From Klebsiella planticola ATCC 33531 (lineage in GTDB: Bacteria > Pseudomonadota > Gammaproteobacteria > Enterobacterales > Enterobacteriaceae), in contig NZ_JMPP01000029.1 in assembly GCF_000735435.1 (NCBI RefSeq), forward strand, positions 1 to 64,000: a stretch of 64,000 nucleotides of DNA, written 5' to 3'. The position numbers and the translations under genes were made by a program. The notes beneath the pieces were generated by a model. It was not told the DNA's origin and ran no database searches. It was given only the letters and a program-made list of their open reading frames with translations. Shown piece after piece: positions 1 to 10,761 of this stretch (the stretch's first letter is position 1; each line of letters starts with the position of its first letter).

Positions 1-8
1 AGCTCCAT

Positions 9-620
9 GTGATAGGCAGACTCATAGGCATCGTTCTCGAAAAACAACCCCCGCTTGTATTACTGGAAACGGGAGGCGTGGGCTATGAAGTACATATGCC
101 AATGACCTGTTTTTATGAACTGCCGGATGTGGGCAACGAGGCCATCGTTTTTACCCATTTTGTCGTTCGCGAAGATGCGCAGCTGCTCTATGGTTTTAAT
201 AACAAGCAGGAACGCACCCTGTTTAAAGAGCTGATTAAAACCAACGGCGTCGGGCCAAAGCTGGCGCTGGCGATTCTCTCCGGCATGTCGGCGCAGCAGT
301 TTGTTAATGCCGTAGAGCGTGAGGAGCTGGCTGCCCTGGTGAAACTGCCGGGTATCGGTAAGAAAACTGCTGAGCGTCTGATCGTTGAAATGAAAGACCG
401 GTTCAAAGGTCTGCACGGCGATCTGTTTACGCCAGCGACGGATCTGGTGCTGACTTCACCGGCTGGCCCGTCAGATGACGATGCGGAGCAGGAAGCGGTT
501 GCCGCGCTGGTGGCGCTGGGCTATAAACCTCAGGAGGCCAGCCGGATGGTGAGTAAAATCGCGCGCCCGGATGCTAACAGTGAAATGCTAATTCGTGAAG
601 CGCTCCGCGCCGCGTTGTGA
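9..620 (+). CDS. ruvA: Holliday junction DNA helicase subunit RuvA
   Basis: RuvA forms the tetramer that binds the four-way Holliday junction and loads the RuvB motor for branch migration during recombinational repair. The 203-residue product is full length. It shows an N-terminal OB-like domain (about residues 1-65), two helix-hairpin-helix segments (NGVGPK near residue 78 and LPGIGKK near 113), and a C-terminal RuvB-contacting domain ending in EALRAAL. The start is GTG at the window edge and matches the E. coli N-terminus MIGRL. ruvB follows after 8 bp, so the two are one operon. The SOS promoter expected upstream lies outside the window. Confidence 0.97.
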   Translation: MIGRLIGIVLEKQPPLVLLETGGVGYEVHMPMTCFYELPDVGNEAIVFTHFVVREDAQLLYGFNNKQERTLFKELIKTNGVGPKLALAILSGMSAQQFVNAVEREELAALVKLPGIGKKTAERLIVEMKDRFKGLHGDLFTPATDLVLTSPAGPSDDDAEQEAVAALVALGYKPQEASRMVSKIARPDANSEMLIREALRAAL

Positions 621-625
621 GGTAA

Positions 626-1639
<1,014 letters not shown>

Positions 1640-1693
1640 TCTGCCTCCCGGCAGGTGAGCTGTGTCTATGTCCCGGCAGGGCAAGGGGGATGA

Positions 1694-1719
1694 CCCCGGT
1701 CGACTCGGCGTGACCGGGG
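1694..1719. terminator. possible terminator between convergent ruvB and znuB
   Basis: CCCCGGTC and GACCGGGG form an 8-bp perfect stem around a 10-nt loop in the 93-bp gap between the convergent ruvB and znuB ends. No clear T-tract follows on either strand, so intrinsic termination is only a guess from position. Confidence 0.3.
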
Positions 1720-1732
1720 AAGAGGGCGTCGG

Positions 1733-2518
1733 TCAGGTGGCCGATTTTTTCATCATGCTGAAGATAAACAGCAGCGCGGCGCACAGCACCACGGACGGGC
1801 CAGCGGGGGTATCGTAAAACGCCGAGAAGGTCAGCCCACCGGTCACCGCGATAATCCCCACCCCAACGGCAGCTGCGGCCATCTGCTCCGGCGTACGGGC
1901 AAAGCGGCGCGCCGTGGCGGCAGGAATGATCAGCAGCGAGGTAATAATCAACGCGCCGACGAACTTCATGGCGACGCCAATGGTCAGCGCGGTGACCAGC
2001 ATCAGCAGCAGTTTCACCCGCTGCAGCTTCACGCCATCGACAAACGCCAGATCGGGGCTGATGGTCATCGATAGCAAGTTGCGCCACTGCCAGAGCAGGA
2101 TCGCCAGCACAATCACCACGCCAATGGCGATAGAGATCAAATCTTCCGGCGTTACCGCCAGTAAATCGCCAAACAGATAGGCCATCAGGTCGACACGAAT
2201 ATTCGACATCAGGCTAACCACTACCAGACCCAGCGACAGCGCGCTGTGCGCCATAATCCCCAGTAAGGTATCGAGCGCCAGATGCGGGCGTTTTTCCAGC
2301 CACACCAGGCCGCCTGCCAGCATTAAGGTCACGGCGATCACCGCATAAAACGGATTCACGTTAAGCAGCAGGCCGAAGGCCACGCCAAGCAAAGAGGCAT
2401 GAGCTAACGTATCGCCGAAATAGGACATCCGGCGCCAGACCACGAACGACCCGAGCGGTCCTGCCGCACAGGCAAGCATAATACCGGCCAGCCAGCCGGG
2501 TAACAGGAGTTCAATCAT
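1733..2518 (-). CDS. znuB: Zinc ABC transporter permease ZnuB
   Basis: ZnuB is the inner-membrane permease of the high-affinity zinc importer ZnuABC. The 261-residue protein consists almost entirely of hydrophobic helices and belongs to the ABC-3 permease family; the N-terminal segment [16 protein letters not shown] is typical. Its ATG overlaps the znuC stop codon by one base (TGATG on the minus strand), so translation is probably coupled. It is the distal gene of the znuCB transcript, which runs divergently from znuA across a shared Zur operator. Confidence 0.96.
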   Translation of the reverse strand: MIELLLPGWLAGIMLACAAGPLGSFVVWRRMSYFGDTLAHASLLGVAFGLLLNVNPFYAVIAVTLMLAGGLVWLEKRPHLALDTLLGIMAHSALSLGLVVVSLMSNIRVDLMAYLFGDLLAVTPEDLISIAIGVVIVLAILLWQWRNLLSMTISPDLAFVDGVKLQRVKLLLMLVTALTIGVAMKFVGALIITSLLIIPAATARRFARTPEQMAAAAVGVGIIAVTGGLTFSAFYDTPAGPSVVLCAALLFIFSMMKKSAT

Positions 2519-3270
2519 CAGCGCTCATTTCCCCTACGCAGTACAATCCGCCCCTGCAGGTCATGGCGGTGATTATGATGGTGGCGATAGATCCCCAGCT
2601 GTTCCGCCCCGCGCTGGCCAAACATCGAGATAAACTGCGGATGCAGGGAGACCACTTCCGGGGTGCCGGAACAGCAAATATGTTGATTCAGGCACAGCAC
2701 CTCATCGGTTTTCGCCATCACCAGATGCAGATCGTGGGAGACCATCAGCACCGAACAATCCAGTTCCTGACGCAGCTGGTTTATCAGATCGTACAAGGCA
2801 ACCTGTCCGTTAACGTCGACGCCCTGCGTGGGTTCATCCAGCACCAGCAGCTGCGGCTGGTTCAGCAGGGCCCTGGCCAGCAGCACGCGCTGGGTCTCGC
2901 CACCGGAGAGTTTTTGCATCGGCGCTTCAATCAGGTGCCCGGCCTGGACACGTTTCAGCGCCGGCAGGATATCCTGCTTGCGGGTGCCGGGACGTAAGCG
3001 CATGAACCGGCTGACGGTCAGCGGCATCGTGGCATCCAGATGCAGTTTTTGCGGGACGTAGCCAATCCGCAGATTGTTCTCGCGCTTGATAACACCGTCA
3101 CTCGGTGCTACCAGTCCAAGAACCACCCGCACGAGCGTGGATTTGCCTGCGCCATTAGGGCCGAGTAAGGTCAAAATTTTGCCGGGCTTTAGCGTCAGCG
3201 AAATGTCAGACAGTACGCGTCGTTGGCCGAAGGTGACCGAGACGTTTTCGAGAGTTACAAGATTTGTCAT
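2518..3270 (-). CDS. znuC: Zinc ABC transporter ATP-binding protein ZnuC
   Basis: ZnuC hydrolyses ATP to power zinc import through ZnuB. The 250-residue protein has Walker [10 protein letters not shown] (37-45), signature LSGGE (121-125) and Walker B LLVLDEP (141-147). Its C-terminal tail is histidine-rich (RHHHNHRHD), as is known for this family and possibly metal-sensing. It is transcribed away from znuA, with only 78 bp between the two start codons and a Zur box in that gap. Confidence 0.97.
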   Translation of the reverse strand: MTNLVTLENVSVTFGQRRVLSDISLTLKPGKILTLLGPNGAGKSTLVRVVLGLVAPSDGVIKRENNLRIGYVPQKLHLDATMPLTVSRFMRLRPGTRKQDILPALKRVQAGHLIEAPMQKLSGGETQRVLLARALLNQPQLLVLDEPTQGVDVNGQVALYDLINQLRQELDCSVLMVSHDLHLVMAKTDEVLCLNQHICCSGTPEVVSLHPQFISMFGQRGAEQLGIYRHHHNHRHDLQGRIVLRRGNER

Positions 3271-3295
3271 GTCAAATTAGGGGTTGCACAAGCGA

Positions 3296-3314
3296 GTGAA
3301 TGTTATAATATCAC
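3296..3314. promoter_or_regulatory. Zur operator in the znuC-znuA intergenic region
   Basis: The interrupted palindrome GTGAATGTTATAATATCAC sits between the divergent znuC and znuA start codons. It closely resembles the known E. coli znu Zur box (GTTATAATATCAC core) and includes a TATAAT-like element. Zinc-bound Zur would repress both directions. The assignment rests on sequence likeness and position. Confidence 0.8.
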
Positions 3315-3348
3315 ATCTTTCTCATTCATTACGATGACTAGACGCATT

Positions 3349-4293
3349 ATGTTACATAAAAATACGCTTCTTTGCGCTGGACTTGGCGCCGTTTTTTTGT
3401 TCGCTCAGACCTCTACGGCGAATGCCGCCGTGGTTACCTCAATGAAACCCTTAGGCTTTATCGCTTCCGCTATCGCTGATGGAGTCACGGAGACCCAGGT
3501 GCTCCTGCCTGACGGCGCTTCAGAGCATGATTATTCACTGCGTCCTTCCGATGCAAAACGCTTACAGAACGCAGACTTAGTGGTCTGGATTGGTCCAGAG
3601 ATGGAAGCATTCATGGACAAGTCAACGCAAAGCATTGCGTCGAATAAAAAGGTGACCATTGCTGAGCTTGCCGGCGTGAAACCGCTGCTCATGAAAGGGG
3701 CGGATGACGACGATGACGATCATGGCCACGAACACGCCGCAGGTGAAAATAGTGACGGCGATCACCATCATGGTGTTTACAATATGCATCTGTGGTTATC
3801 CCCAGAGATAGCGCGGCTTTCAGCGGTTGCAATCCACGATAAATTATTGGAACTTATGCCGCAGAGTCGAGCCAAACTTGACGCTAACCTGAAAGAATTT
3901 GAGGCAAAATTAGCTTCAACCGATAAGCAGGTGAGTAACGAGCTCGCACCGCTGAAAGGAAAAGGGTATTTCGTTTTTCATGATGCCTATGGCTACTTTG
4001 AAAAACACTACGGTCTGACCTCACTGGGGCATTTTACCGTAAACCCTGAAATACAGCCCGGTGCGCAGCGTTTACACGAAATCAGAACACAGCTGGTTGA
4101 GCAAAAAGCCACGTGCGTTTTTGCTGAGCCACAGTTCAGGCCAGCCGTTATAGAAGCTGTTGCCAGGGGCACCTCTGTGCGCATGGGGACTCTGGACCCT
4201 CTTGGTACCGGGATTAAGCTGGGTAAAGAAAGTTACCCGCAGTTCCTCGACCAACTGGCGAAACAGTATTCGAGCTGCCTGAAAGGAGATTAA
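3349..4293 (+). CDS. znuA: Zinc ABC transporter periplasmic binding protein ZnuA
   Basis: ZnuA captures zinc in the periplasm and delivers it to ZnuB. I chose the ATG at 3349 (MLHKNTLL) because it matches the E. coli start; an in-frame ATG at 3334 is a weaker alternative. The 314-residue precursor has a signal peptide of about 26 residues, zinc-ligand histidines near 60, 147 and 211, and the family's charged histidine/aspartate-rich loop at about 119-142. mepM starts only 15 bp after its stop codon, so read-through into mepM is likely. Confidence 0.96.
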   Translation: MLHKNTLLCAGLGAVFLFAQTSTANAAVVTSMKPLGFIASAIADGVTETQVLLPDGASEHDYSLRPSDAKRLQNADLVVWIGPEMEAFMDKSTQSIASNKKVTIAELAGVKPLLMKGADDDDDDHGHEHAAGENSDGDHHHGVYNMHLWLSPEIARLSAVAIHDKLLELMPQSRAKLDANLKEFEAKLASTDKQVSNELAPLKGKGYFVFHDAYGYFEKHYGLTSLGHFTVNPEIQPGAQRLHEIRTQLVEQKATCVFAEPQFRPAVIEAVARGTSVRMGTLDPLGTGIKLGKESYPQFLDQLAKQYSSCLKGD

Positions 4294-4308
4294 CGAGGAA
4301 GTGAATAC

Positions 4309-5628
4309 GTGCAACAGATAGCCCGCGCTGTCACTCAGGCATTCAACAATTTGCCACGACCTCACCGCGTCATGCTGGGGTCGTTGAGCGTTCTGACATT
4401 AGCGGTCGCCGTCTGGCGACCCTATATCTACCATCCGGAATCCGCCCCTATCGTCAGGACGATTGAGCTGGAAAAAAGCGAAATCCGTTCTCTGCTGCCG
4501 GAAGCCTCCGAGCCTATCGACCAGGCGCCGCAGGAAGAAGAAGCCATTCCTCAAGATGAACTGGATGATAAAGCTGACAGCGAGTCAGGCGGCCACGAAT
4601 ATGTGGTCTCCACTGGCGATACGCTGAGCAGCATCCTCAACCAGTACGGCATCGATATGGGCGATATCGCCCAGCTCTCCTCAGCCGACAAAGAGTTGCG
4701 CAACCTGAAAATTGGTCAGCAGCTCTCATGGACCTTAACGGCAGAGGGGGATTTGCAAAGTCTGACGTGGGAAATGTCGCGTCGTGAAACCCGCACCTAC
4801 AATCGGGTCGCGAACGGCTTTAAAATGAGCAGCGAGCTGCAGAAAGGGGATTGGGTCAACAACGTGCTGAAAGGCACCGTGGGCGCCAGCTTTGTTGCCA
4901 GCGCTCGTGAAGCCGGACTGACCAGTACGGAAGTGAGCGCGGTGATCCGGGCGATGCAGTGGCAGATGGACTTCCGCAAGCTGAAAAAAGGCGATGAGTT
5001 CTCGGTATTGATGTCGCGCGAAATGCTTGACGGGAAACGGGAACAGAGCCAGCTGCTGGGCGTGCGTTTGCGTTCAGAGGGCAAGGATTATTACGCGATT
5101 CGTGCGGAAGACGGTAAGTTCTACGATCGTAACGGTACCGGTCTGGCGAAGGGCTTTATGCGCTTCCCGACGGCGCGCCAGTTCCGCGTCTCTTCGAATT
5201 TTAATCCGCGTCGTCTGAATCCGGTGACCGGGCGCGTCGCTCCGCACCGCGGCGTCGATTTTGCGATGCCGCAGGGGACGCCGGTTCTGGCGGTCGGCGA
5301 TGGTGAAGTGGTGGTGGCTAAGCGCAGCGGCGCGGCGGGATACTATGTGGCCGTACGCCACGGCCGTACCTATACCACCCGCTATATGCACCTGCGTAAA
5401 CTGCTGGTGAAACCGGGGCAGAAAGTGAAGCGCGGCGATCGTATTGCGCTGTCGGGTAACACCGGACGTTCTACCGGTCCGCATCTGCACTATGAAGTGT
5501 GGATTAACCAGCAGGCCGTTAACCCATTAACGGCGAAACTGCCGCGTACCGAAGGGTTGAGCGGTTCCGATCGCACCGATTATCTGGCGCAGGTCAAAGA
5601 GGTCATCCCGCAGCTGCGGTTTGACTAG
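4309..5628 (+). CDS. mepM: Murein DD-endopeptidase MepM (YebA)
   Basis: MepM cuts D-Ala-mDAP crosslinks so that new glycan strands can be inserted during growth. The 439-residue protein starts with GTG and carries a membrane anchor at about 22-38, an acidic linker, a LysM domain near 97-143, an OapA-like middle part and a C-terminal M23 metallopeptidase domain. Zinc ligands are visible in HRGVD (about 314-318) and HLHYE (about 393-397). It follows znuA by 15 bp, and a strong terminator closes the unit. In E. coli its level is limited by Prc and NlpI; prc is also in this window. Confidence 0.95.
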   Translation: MQQIARAVTQAFNNLPRPHRVMLGSLSVLTLAVAVWRPYIYHPESAPIVRTIELEKSEIRSLLPEASEPIDQAPQEEEAIPQDELDDKADSESGGHEYVVSTGDTLSSILNQYGIDMGDIAQLSSADKELRNLKIGQQLSWTLTAEGDLQSLTWEMSRRETRTYNRVANGFKMSSELQKGDWVNNVLKGTVGASFVASAREAGLTSTEVSAVIRAMQWQMDFRKLKKGDEFSVLMSREMLDGKREQSQLLGVRLRSEGKDYYAIRAEDGKFYDRNGTGLAKGFMRFPTARQFRVSSNFNPRRLNPVTGRVAPHRGVDFAMPQGTPVLAVGDGEVVVAKRSGAAGYYVAVRHGRTYTTRYMHLRKLLVKPGQKVKRGDRIALSGNTGRSTGPHLHYEVWINQQAVNPLTAKLPRTEGLSGSDRTDYLAQVKEVIPQLRFD

Positions 5629-5643
5629 CAGAATGTCAGTGTA

Positions 5644-5676
5644 AGCCGGTGCCTGTCGCGCGCCGGCTTTTTCTTT
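5644..5676 (+). terminator. Rho-independent terminator after mepM
   Basis: AGCCGG pairs with CCGGCT across a short GC-rich loop and is followed by TTTTTCTTTT. It lies 16 bp after the mepM stop codon. Confidence 0.85.
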
Positions 5677-5805
5677 TGTAGGTTCCCCATCGTATCGCTA
5701 AACTATACCCACAATAAGTCGTCTTACGGCTTCTGAGGCTGCAACTTGCGGTTTGACGGGATTACCCCATTATCTTTTTTTATGCAGTACGGCTGTGGAC
5801 TGGGC

Positions 5806-6780
5806 ATGGAAACGAAAAAAAATAATATTGAGTTTATTCCAAAGTTTGAAAAATCCTTTTTACTTCCGCGCTACTGGGGCGCCTGGCTGGGGGTTTTTGC
5901 GTTTGCCGGCATCGCCCTGACGCCTCCCTCTTTTCGCGATCCGATCCTCGGTAAACTGGGACGTGCGGTGGGTCGGCTGGCGAAAAGCTCGCGCCGTCGT
6001 GCGCAGATAAACCTGCTGTACTGCTTCCCGGAAAAGAGCGAGCAGGAGCGCGAGGCTATTATCGATGAAATGTATATGTCGGCGCCGCAGGCGATGGTCA
6101 TGATGGCCGAGCTGGGTCTGCGGGATCCTGCACATATTCTTTCCCGCGTCGACTGGCAGGGCAAAGAGATCATCGAAGAGATGCAGCGTAATAACGAAAA
6201 GGTGATCTTCCTGGTGCCGCACGCCTGGGGAGTGGATATTCCGGCCATGTTGATGGCCTCGGGCGGTCAGAAAATGGCGGCAATGTTCCATAACCAGGGG
6301 AATCCGGTCTTTGACTACGTGTGGAATACCGTCAGACGTCGCTTTGGTGGGCGCATGCACGCGCGTAACGATGGCATTAAACCGTTTATCCAGTCGGTCC
6401 GCCAGGGCTACTGGGGCTACTATTTGCCCGACCAGGATCACGGTGCCGAGCACAGCGAGTTCGTCGATTTCTTTGCGACCTATAAAGCCACCTTACCGGC
6501 GATTGGCCGGCTGATGAAGGTCTGCCGCGCGCGCGTGGTGCCGCTGTTTCCGGTCTATGATGGTAAAACCCATCGTCTGACGGTGCTGGTACGTCCGCCG
6601 ATGGATGACCTGCTGGACGCCGATGATCACACGATCGCGCGACGAATGAATGAAGAGGTCGAGATTTTCGTCAAGCCGCATACCGAGCAATATACCTGGA
6701 TCCTCAAGTTGCTGAAGACGCGTAAGCCGGGGGAAATCGAGCCTTATAAGCGCAAAGAACTCTTCCCGAAAAAGAAATAG
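5806..6780 (+). CDS. lpxM: Lipid A myristoyltransferase LpxM (MsbB)
   Basis: LpxM adds the secondary myristoyl chain to Kdo2-lipid A on the inner face of the inner membrane, giving hexa-acylated lipid A. The start METKKNN at 5806 matches E. coli LpxM and gives 324 residues; an upstream in-frame start at 5746 would add 20 unlikely residues. The acyltransferase motif H-x4-D is present as HAWGVD (H139, D144), after an N-terminal membrane helix. It stands alone between the mepM terminator and the hairpin at 6816. Confidence 0.95.
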   Translation: METKKNNIEFIPKFEKSFLLPRYWGAWLGVFAFAGIALTPPSFRDPILGKLGRAVGRLAKSSRRRAQINLLYCFPEKSEQEREAIIDEMYMSAPQAMVMMAELGLRDPAHILSRVDWQGKEIIEEMQRNNEKVIFLVPHAWGVDIPAMLMASGGQKMAAMFHNQGNPVFDYVWNTVRRRFGGRMHARNDGIKPFIQSVRQGYWGYYLPDQDHGAEHSEFVDFFATYKATLPAIGRLMKVCRARVVPLFPVYDGKTHRLTVLVRPPMDDLLDADDHTIARRMNEEVEIFVKPHTEQYTWILKLLKTRKPGEIEPYKRKELFPKKK

Positions 6781-6815
6781 CGTCTGCCTGTGCCTCCACC
6801 GGCGTAGTAAAAGAG

Positions 6816-6844
6816 AGCCGATGAACCTGCCGGGTTCATCGGCT
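6816..6844. terminator. Bidirectional terminator shared by lpxM and the response regulator
   Basis: AGCCGATGAACC (6816-6827) pairs perfectly with its complement at 6833-6844 around a 5-nt loop. T-rich sequence follows on both strands. The last codons and the stop (6836-6838) of the leftward response-regulator gene lie inside the right arm, so the hairpin is partly coding. Confidence 0.8.
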
Positions 6845-7552
6845 GTATTGTTTGAGTAAAGCCGTCTGCTCGCTAATCAACCGGTAGCGATATTCCGGTC
6901 GACCGGTGAAGCCATAGTGATTATTGGTGAAGAGAATCCCCGTCTTCTCCAGCCAGATTAAATACTTACGGCACGAAACTCTGGAGATTTGCAGCGCGTT
7001 GGCGATCTCATTTGTCGAGAAGGCGTTCTCCTGATGGCTATCAATCCATTGGCACACCAGGCGCAGCGTTTGCGGCGTTAATCCCTTAGGTAAGCGGCGG
7101 GCGTTATCCGGGCGCTGAATACCGCTGCGCAGTAAATCGTCAACATCGGACTGCTCGTAGCGGGATTTGGCGTGCTGCAGCTCGCGTCGTTTGCGCCATG
7201 TCAGCAGCGCCTCTTCAAAACGCGGGAACTGAAACGGTTTAATTAAATAATCAACCACGCCATAGCGCATCGCCGTCTGGACGGTTGCCGCATCGGCGGC
7301 GGAAGTAATCATGATCGCATCGATACTGCGGGCGCTCGTACGCAGGATGGGCAGCAGATCCAGTCCGTTCTCTCGCTGCATGTACACATCCAGCAGGATC
7401 AAATCGATCGCGGGTACATGGTTCAGCATCTGCTCAGCTTCCGCCAGCGTTGAGGCGATACCACAGCAGCGAAAGTCGGCGACCCTGCTGATAAACAGCC
7501 GGTTCAGCTCTGCAACCATCGAATCATCATCCACAATAAGCACATTGAACAT
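6836..7552 (-). CDS. DcuR/CitB-family response regulator of the malate locus
   Basis: This cytoplasmic regulator of 238 residues closely resembles E. coli DcuR along its whole length. The receiver domain has the acidic pocket D8-D9, phosphoacceptor D55 (LILLDVYM), T83/S84 and K105. The C-terminal half has the shared segment RLPKGLTPQTLRLVCQWID and a helix-turn-helix near 175-200 (STNEIANALQISRVSCRKYL). It is the last gene of the leftward run carrier-malic enzyme-regulator, 79 bp after the malic enzyme. By family it should control C4-dicarboxylate genes, here probably this module. No DcuS/CitA-type sensor kinase gene lies next to it, which is unusual. It may instead be an accessory paralogue phosphorylated by a kinase encoded elsewhere. 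Confidence 0.82.
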   Translation of the reverse strand: MFNVLIVDDDSMVAELNRLFISRVADFRCCGIASTLAEAEQMLNHVPAIDLILLDVYMQRENGLDLLPILRTSARSIDAIMITSAADAATVQTAMRYGVVDYLIKPFQFPRFEEALLTWRKRRELQHAKSRYEQSDVDDLLRSGIQRPDNARRLPKGLTPQTLRLVCQWIDSHQENAFSTNEIANALQISRVSCRKYLIWLEKTGILFTNNHYGFTGRPEYRYRLISEQTALLKQYSR

Positions 7553-7631
7553 GCGCGGTTCCTTTGACTATCGGGAAGCAGGGGAGTCGACGCCTGGATG
7601 CTTCCCGCAGGATTAATGAAGGAACGTGTCG

Positions 7632-9317
7632 CTACAGCGATGAACGCTTATAGGAGGTGTAACGCGCGTGCCAGAAGGTTTTATCAATATTCGCGATCAG
7701 CTCTTCCTCGCTGAGTTTTTCGGCGACGCCTTCGGCCTGGGCCACCAGAGCGACATCAAGAGCAATGGCCCGGGAAATCATCTCAATCTCTTCCACCGGG
7801 GGTAATAACCCGCCTTTGCCGGTGGTGGCTAACGGCGAGTGGGCCGCCAGCGTTTTACTGCAGGTTATCAGCATGGCTTCGGTGACGCGCTCCGCCTTGG
7901 TCGCCAGGATGCCTAACCCCAGTCCAGGGAAAATATAGGCGTTGTTGCACTGAGCGATATCGTAGGTCGTCCCCTGACAGAACACCGGTTCGAACGGGCT
8001 GCCGGTGGCGATCAGCGCGTTACCCTGAGTCCATTCCAGCAAGTCTTTCGGCTGTGCTTCGGCGCGGGAGGTTGGGTTAGAGAGCGGCATCACGATCGGC
8101 CGTGGGCAGTGGCGGTGCATCTCTTTGATTATCGCTTCGCTGAACAGACCCGGCTGGCCGGATACGCCAATAAGCACGGTCGGGTGCACATTGCGCACCA
8201 CATCCATCAACGACAGGTTGGCAGAGGTTACATCCCAGTGGGCTATAGCCTCCCGCGGCGTCACGAGGCTTTGCTGAAAATCGAGCAGATTGGGCATCTC
8301 ATCGGTCAGTAAACCAAAGCGATCGACCATGAAGACCTGGCTGCGGGCTTCTTTCTCCGATAAACCATCATCAACCATCAGCGCAATAATTTTTTCGGCA
8401 ATACCGCAGCCGGCGGAACCGCCGCCGAGGAACACAACCCGCTGGTCGCGCATACGGGTGCCTGCCACCGCGGCGGCGGCAATCAACGTACCGGTCGTGA
8501 CGGCGGCTGTTCCCTGGATATCATCGTTGAAACAGCACAGCTGGTTGCGATAGCGATTAAGCAGGCGGCTGGCATTCTTCTGCGCAAAATCTTCGAATTG
8601 CAGCAGGACATGCGGCCAGCGACGTTTTACCGCATCGACAAACCTATCCATAAACTCCATATACTGATCGTCGTTAATGCGCGGATGACGCCAGCCCATA
8701 TACAGCGGGTCTTCGAGGTGCTTCGCATTGTTGGTTCCGACATCCAGCATCACTGGCAGCGTCGCAGCGGGATGAATGCCGCCGCAGGCGGTATACAACG
8801 AGAGTTTACCAATCGGAATGCCCATCCCGCCGATACCCTGATCGCCCAGGCCAAGAATACGCTCGCCATCGGTAACGACGATCACCTGAATATCGTGGCG
8901 GGAGAAGCCCTGCAGCATCTCGTCAATGTGATGCCGGTTAGGCCAGGAAATAAACAGACCGCGCCCACGACGATAAATTTCGGAGAAGTGTTCGCAGGCT
9001 TCTCCGACGGTTGGCGTATAAATCACCGGCAGCATCTCTTTCATATGACGGCGTAGCAAGTGATAAAAGAGCGTCTCGTTAGTATCCTGAATATTCCGCA
9101 GATAGATATGTCGGGAAATATCGCGCTTAAATTCACTGAACTGCTTCCACGCGCGCTCCGTCTGTTCTTCGATAGTTTCAACATTATGCGGAAGTAATCC
9201 CTGGAGATTAAACGCCGTTCTTTCCCCCTCGGTAAAAGCGAGCCCTTTATTTAACAGCGGATTTTCCAGCAGCACTGCGCCATTGTAAGGGGTATATAAT
9301 GTTTCTTTGACTAACAT
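7632..9317 (-). CDS. NAD-dependent malic enzyme, MaeA-like
   Basis: It should oxidatively decarboxylate malate to pyruvate, making NADH. The product strongly resembles E. coli MaeA/SfcA: it has the malate-binding stretch [23 protein letters not shown], a GGGSAGCG dinucleotide-binding turn, and [13 protein letters not shown] chose the ATG at 9317 ([10 protein letters not shown], 561 residues) because AGGAG lies 7 nt upstream; the ATG at 9335 has no ribosome-binding site. It sits between a carrier gene and a DcuR-like regulator, so it probably serves malate fermentation or utilisation. Whether this genome has a second maeA at the usual place cannot be seen here, so I leave the symbol blank. Confidence 0.88.
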   Translation of the reverse strand: MLVKETLYTPYNGAVLLENPLLNKGLAFTEGERTAFNLQGLLPHNVETIEEQTERAWKQFSEFKRDISRHIYLRNIQDTNETLFYHLLRRHMKEMLPVIYTPTVGEACEHFSEIYRRGRGLFISWPNRHHIDEMLQGFSRHDIQVIVVTDGERILGLGDQGIGGMGIPIGKLSLYTACGGIHPAATLPVMLDVGTNNAKHLEDPLYMGWRHPRINDDQYMEFMDRFVDAVKRRWPHVLLQFEDFAQKNASRLLNRYRNQLCCFNDDIQGTAAVTTGTLIAAAAVAGTRMRDQRVVFLGGGSAGCGIAEKIIALMVDDGLSEKEARSQVFMVDRFGLLTDEMPNLLDFQQSLVTPREAIAHWDVTSANLSLMDVVRNVHPTVLIGVSGQPGLFSEAIIKEMHRHCPRPIVMPLSNPTSRAEAQPKDLLEWTQGNALIATGSPFEPVFCQGTTYDIAQCNNAYIFPGLGLGILATKAERVTEAMLITCSKTLAAHSPLATTGKGGLLPPVEEIEMISRAIALDVALVAQAEGVAEKLSEEELIANIDKTFWHARYTSYKRSSL

Positions 9318-9388
9318 TTGATAACTCCTGAACATTGTTTAAATAAAAACAGGTTTAACTTGATAGAAATGTTGCCCTGAGACGGTAA

Positions 9389-10336
9389 TTAAGAAATTAA
9401 ATAAATCATGATGCCTTCGGTGACCACGCCAATGGCGGTGCCGAGTAAAATAGAGGATGAGGCCGGCTCAATATAAGTATCGCTGCGCAGCGCAAACATA
9501 CTGGCAGCGATGGCTGAAGGGGTGGCGCCAATGATAATGACCTGCTGCATCAGCGTATGGCTGAGACCAAAAGCCAGGCCTGCCGCGGCCATCATAGCGG
9601 GCTGAAGCAGATTTTTAATACTGATGTTGGTGCAGGTCTGAATATTAACCGTCGGGCGTTCTCCATAAAACAGCAGGCCAAGAGCAAACAGCGACAGGCC
9701 GCCGGCAATTTTCCCGACCATTTCAATCGGCATGCTGAGCATATGGGGAAGCTGTACGCCAGCAAGGCTCAGCAGCACCCCCGAGATCGGGATCCAGACA
9801 ATAGGGTTTCTGATGGCTTTCAGCAGGTTTTGCACAATCAGCTTACCCGCATGAATTTTCTCTCCATCGCCAGCGGCATGTTTATCGCCCATCCGAATCA
9901 GGATTATCGTCAGGGGAATCATGAAGACGCTGGTGATTAAGTTGCCGATAAGCACGCCAAGAAACCCTTCGGGCCCAATCAGGACGGCAAGGACCGGCGC
10001 ACCGAAATAGGCCATATCAGGAAATGCGCACACCAGGGACTGGAGCGCGCTGGTTTTGATGTCATGGCGGAATACGTAGCGCGAGATCAGCAGGGTAAGG
10101 AAATAAGACCCCATCAGGCCAATCACTAATACCGCCATAAAGGCGAAGTTTTTAATTTTATCCGGGTTGGTATTTAATGCGCCTATAAAAAGATGAAAGG
10201 GCAGAGCAAACCGAATGACGACGGTGGCTAACACCGAGGCATCTTCACGACGGGTATAGCCTAACTTACCGCTGAGCCAACCGAGTAACATGATAAAAAC
10301 TAATGGGAACAATGATTGTAATAGCAGCGTAGGCAT
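9389..10336 (-). CDS. AEC-family carrier, probable malate permease
   Basis: A 315-residue inner-membrane protein with about ten hydrophobic segments, of the auxin-efflux-carrier (AEC) family that includes malate and malonate carriers such as MleP and MdcF. The conserved family stretches FPLVFIMLLGWLSG and ALPFHLFIGAL are at the N-terminus, and a charged loop near 150-165 separates the halves. The start at 10336 is preceded by AGGA. It opens the leftward run with malic enzyme 71 bp downstream, so malate or a related dicarboxylate is the most likely substrate (inference from context). Confidence 0.75.
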   Translation of the reverse strand: MPTLLLQSLFPLVFIMLLGWLSGKLGYTRREDASVLATVVIRFALPFHLFIGALNTNPDKIKNFAFMAVLVIGLMGSYFLTLLISRYVFRHDIKTSALQSLVCAFPDMAYFGAPVLAVLIGPEGFLGVLIGNLITSVFMIPLTIILIRMGDKHAAGDGEKIHAGKLIVQNLLKAIRNPIVWIPISGVLLSLAGVQLPHMLSMPIEMVGKIAGGLSLFALGLLFYGERPTVNIQTCTNISIKNLLQPAMMAAAGLAFGLSHTLMQQVIIIGATPSAIAASMFALRSDTYIEPASSSILLGTAIGVVTEGIMIYLIS

Positions 10337-10761
10337 AAATTATCCTGAAAATAGGCTGTAGGGTTACTTGTGGTTTTTAATCTAACGATCCCCTATGGAA
10401 TGAAAGGTGATTGAAATCACAGTGGCGGGTATTTAAATAATTTCGCCTTGGGAACTTTACTTACAAATAGCGGCGCGGAGATTAACTCCTTGTTTTTCAT
10501 GACTGCCGATAATTAAATGTCGTGACTGATAACTTTAGCTACGCCGTAATAATTTAAATTACTTAAACGGGAGTTTCTAACTCAGTCACAAAGTCGTGAA
10601 GGAAGGGCGTGGTTTTCTTTTTTAGCGAAAACTCCTGTGCTACCGTTTATCTGGTTTTAATTCGCATACTTCTTCATTTTTTTGTTTTTTATTTTTATTT
10701 TACTGCGCAATTTTAATATTGCGCCTCGATCCTACGCCATCTATTACAATTCAGGTGCAAC
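10337..10761. promoter_or_regulatory. Divergent control region of the malate module
   Basis: This 425-bp AT-rich gap separates the leftward carrier/malic-enzyme/regulator run from the rightward symporter. I see a CRP-like site and several AT-rich palindromic stretches (near 10432, 10508 and 10551) that could bind the DcuR-like regulator. No open reading frame looks real here. Confidence 0.6.
10406..10421. promoter_or_regulatory. CRP-like site upstream of the AEC carrier gene
   Basis: GGTGA-N6-TCACA matches the CRP consensus TGTGA-N6-TCACA at nine of ten positions. It lies 70 bp upstream of the leftward carrier start, a plausible activating distance. Confidence 0.55.
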
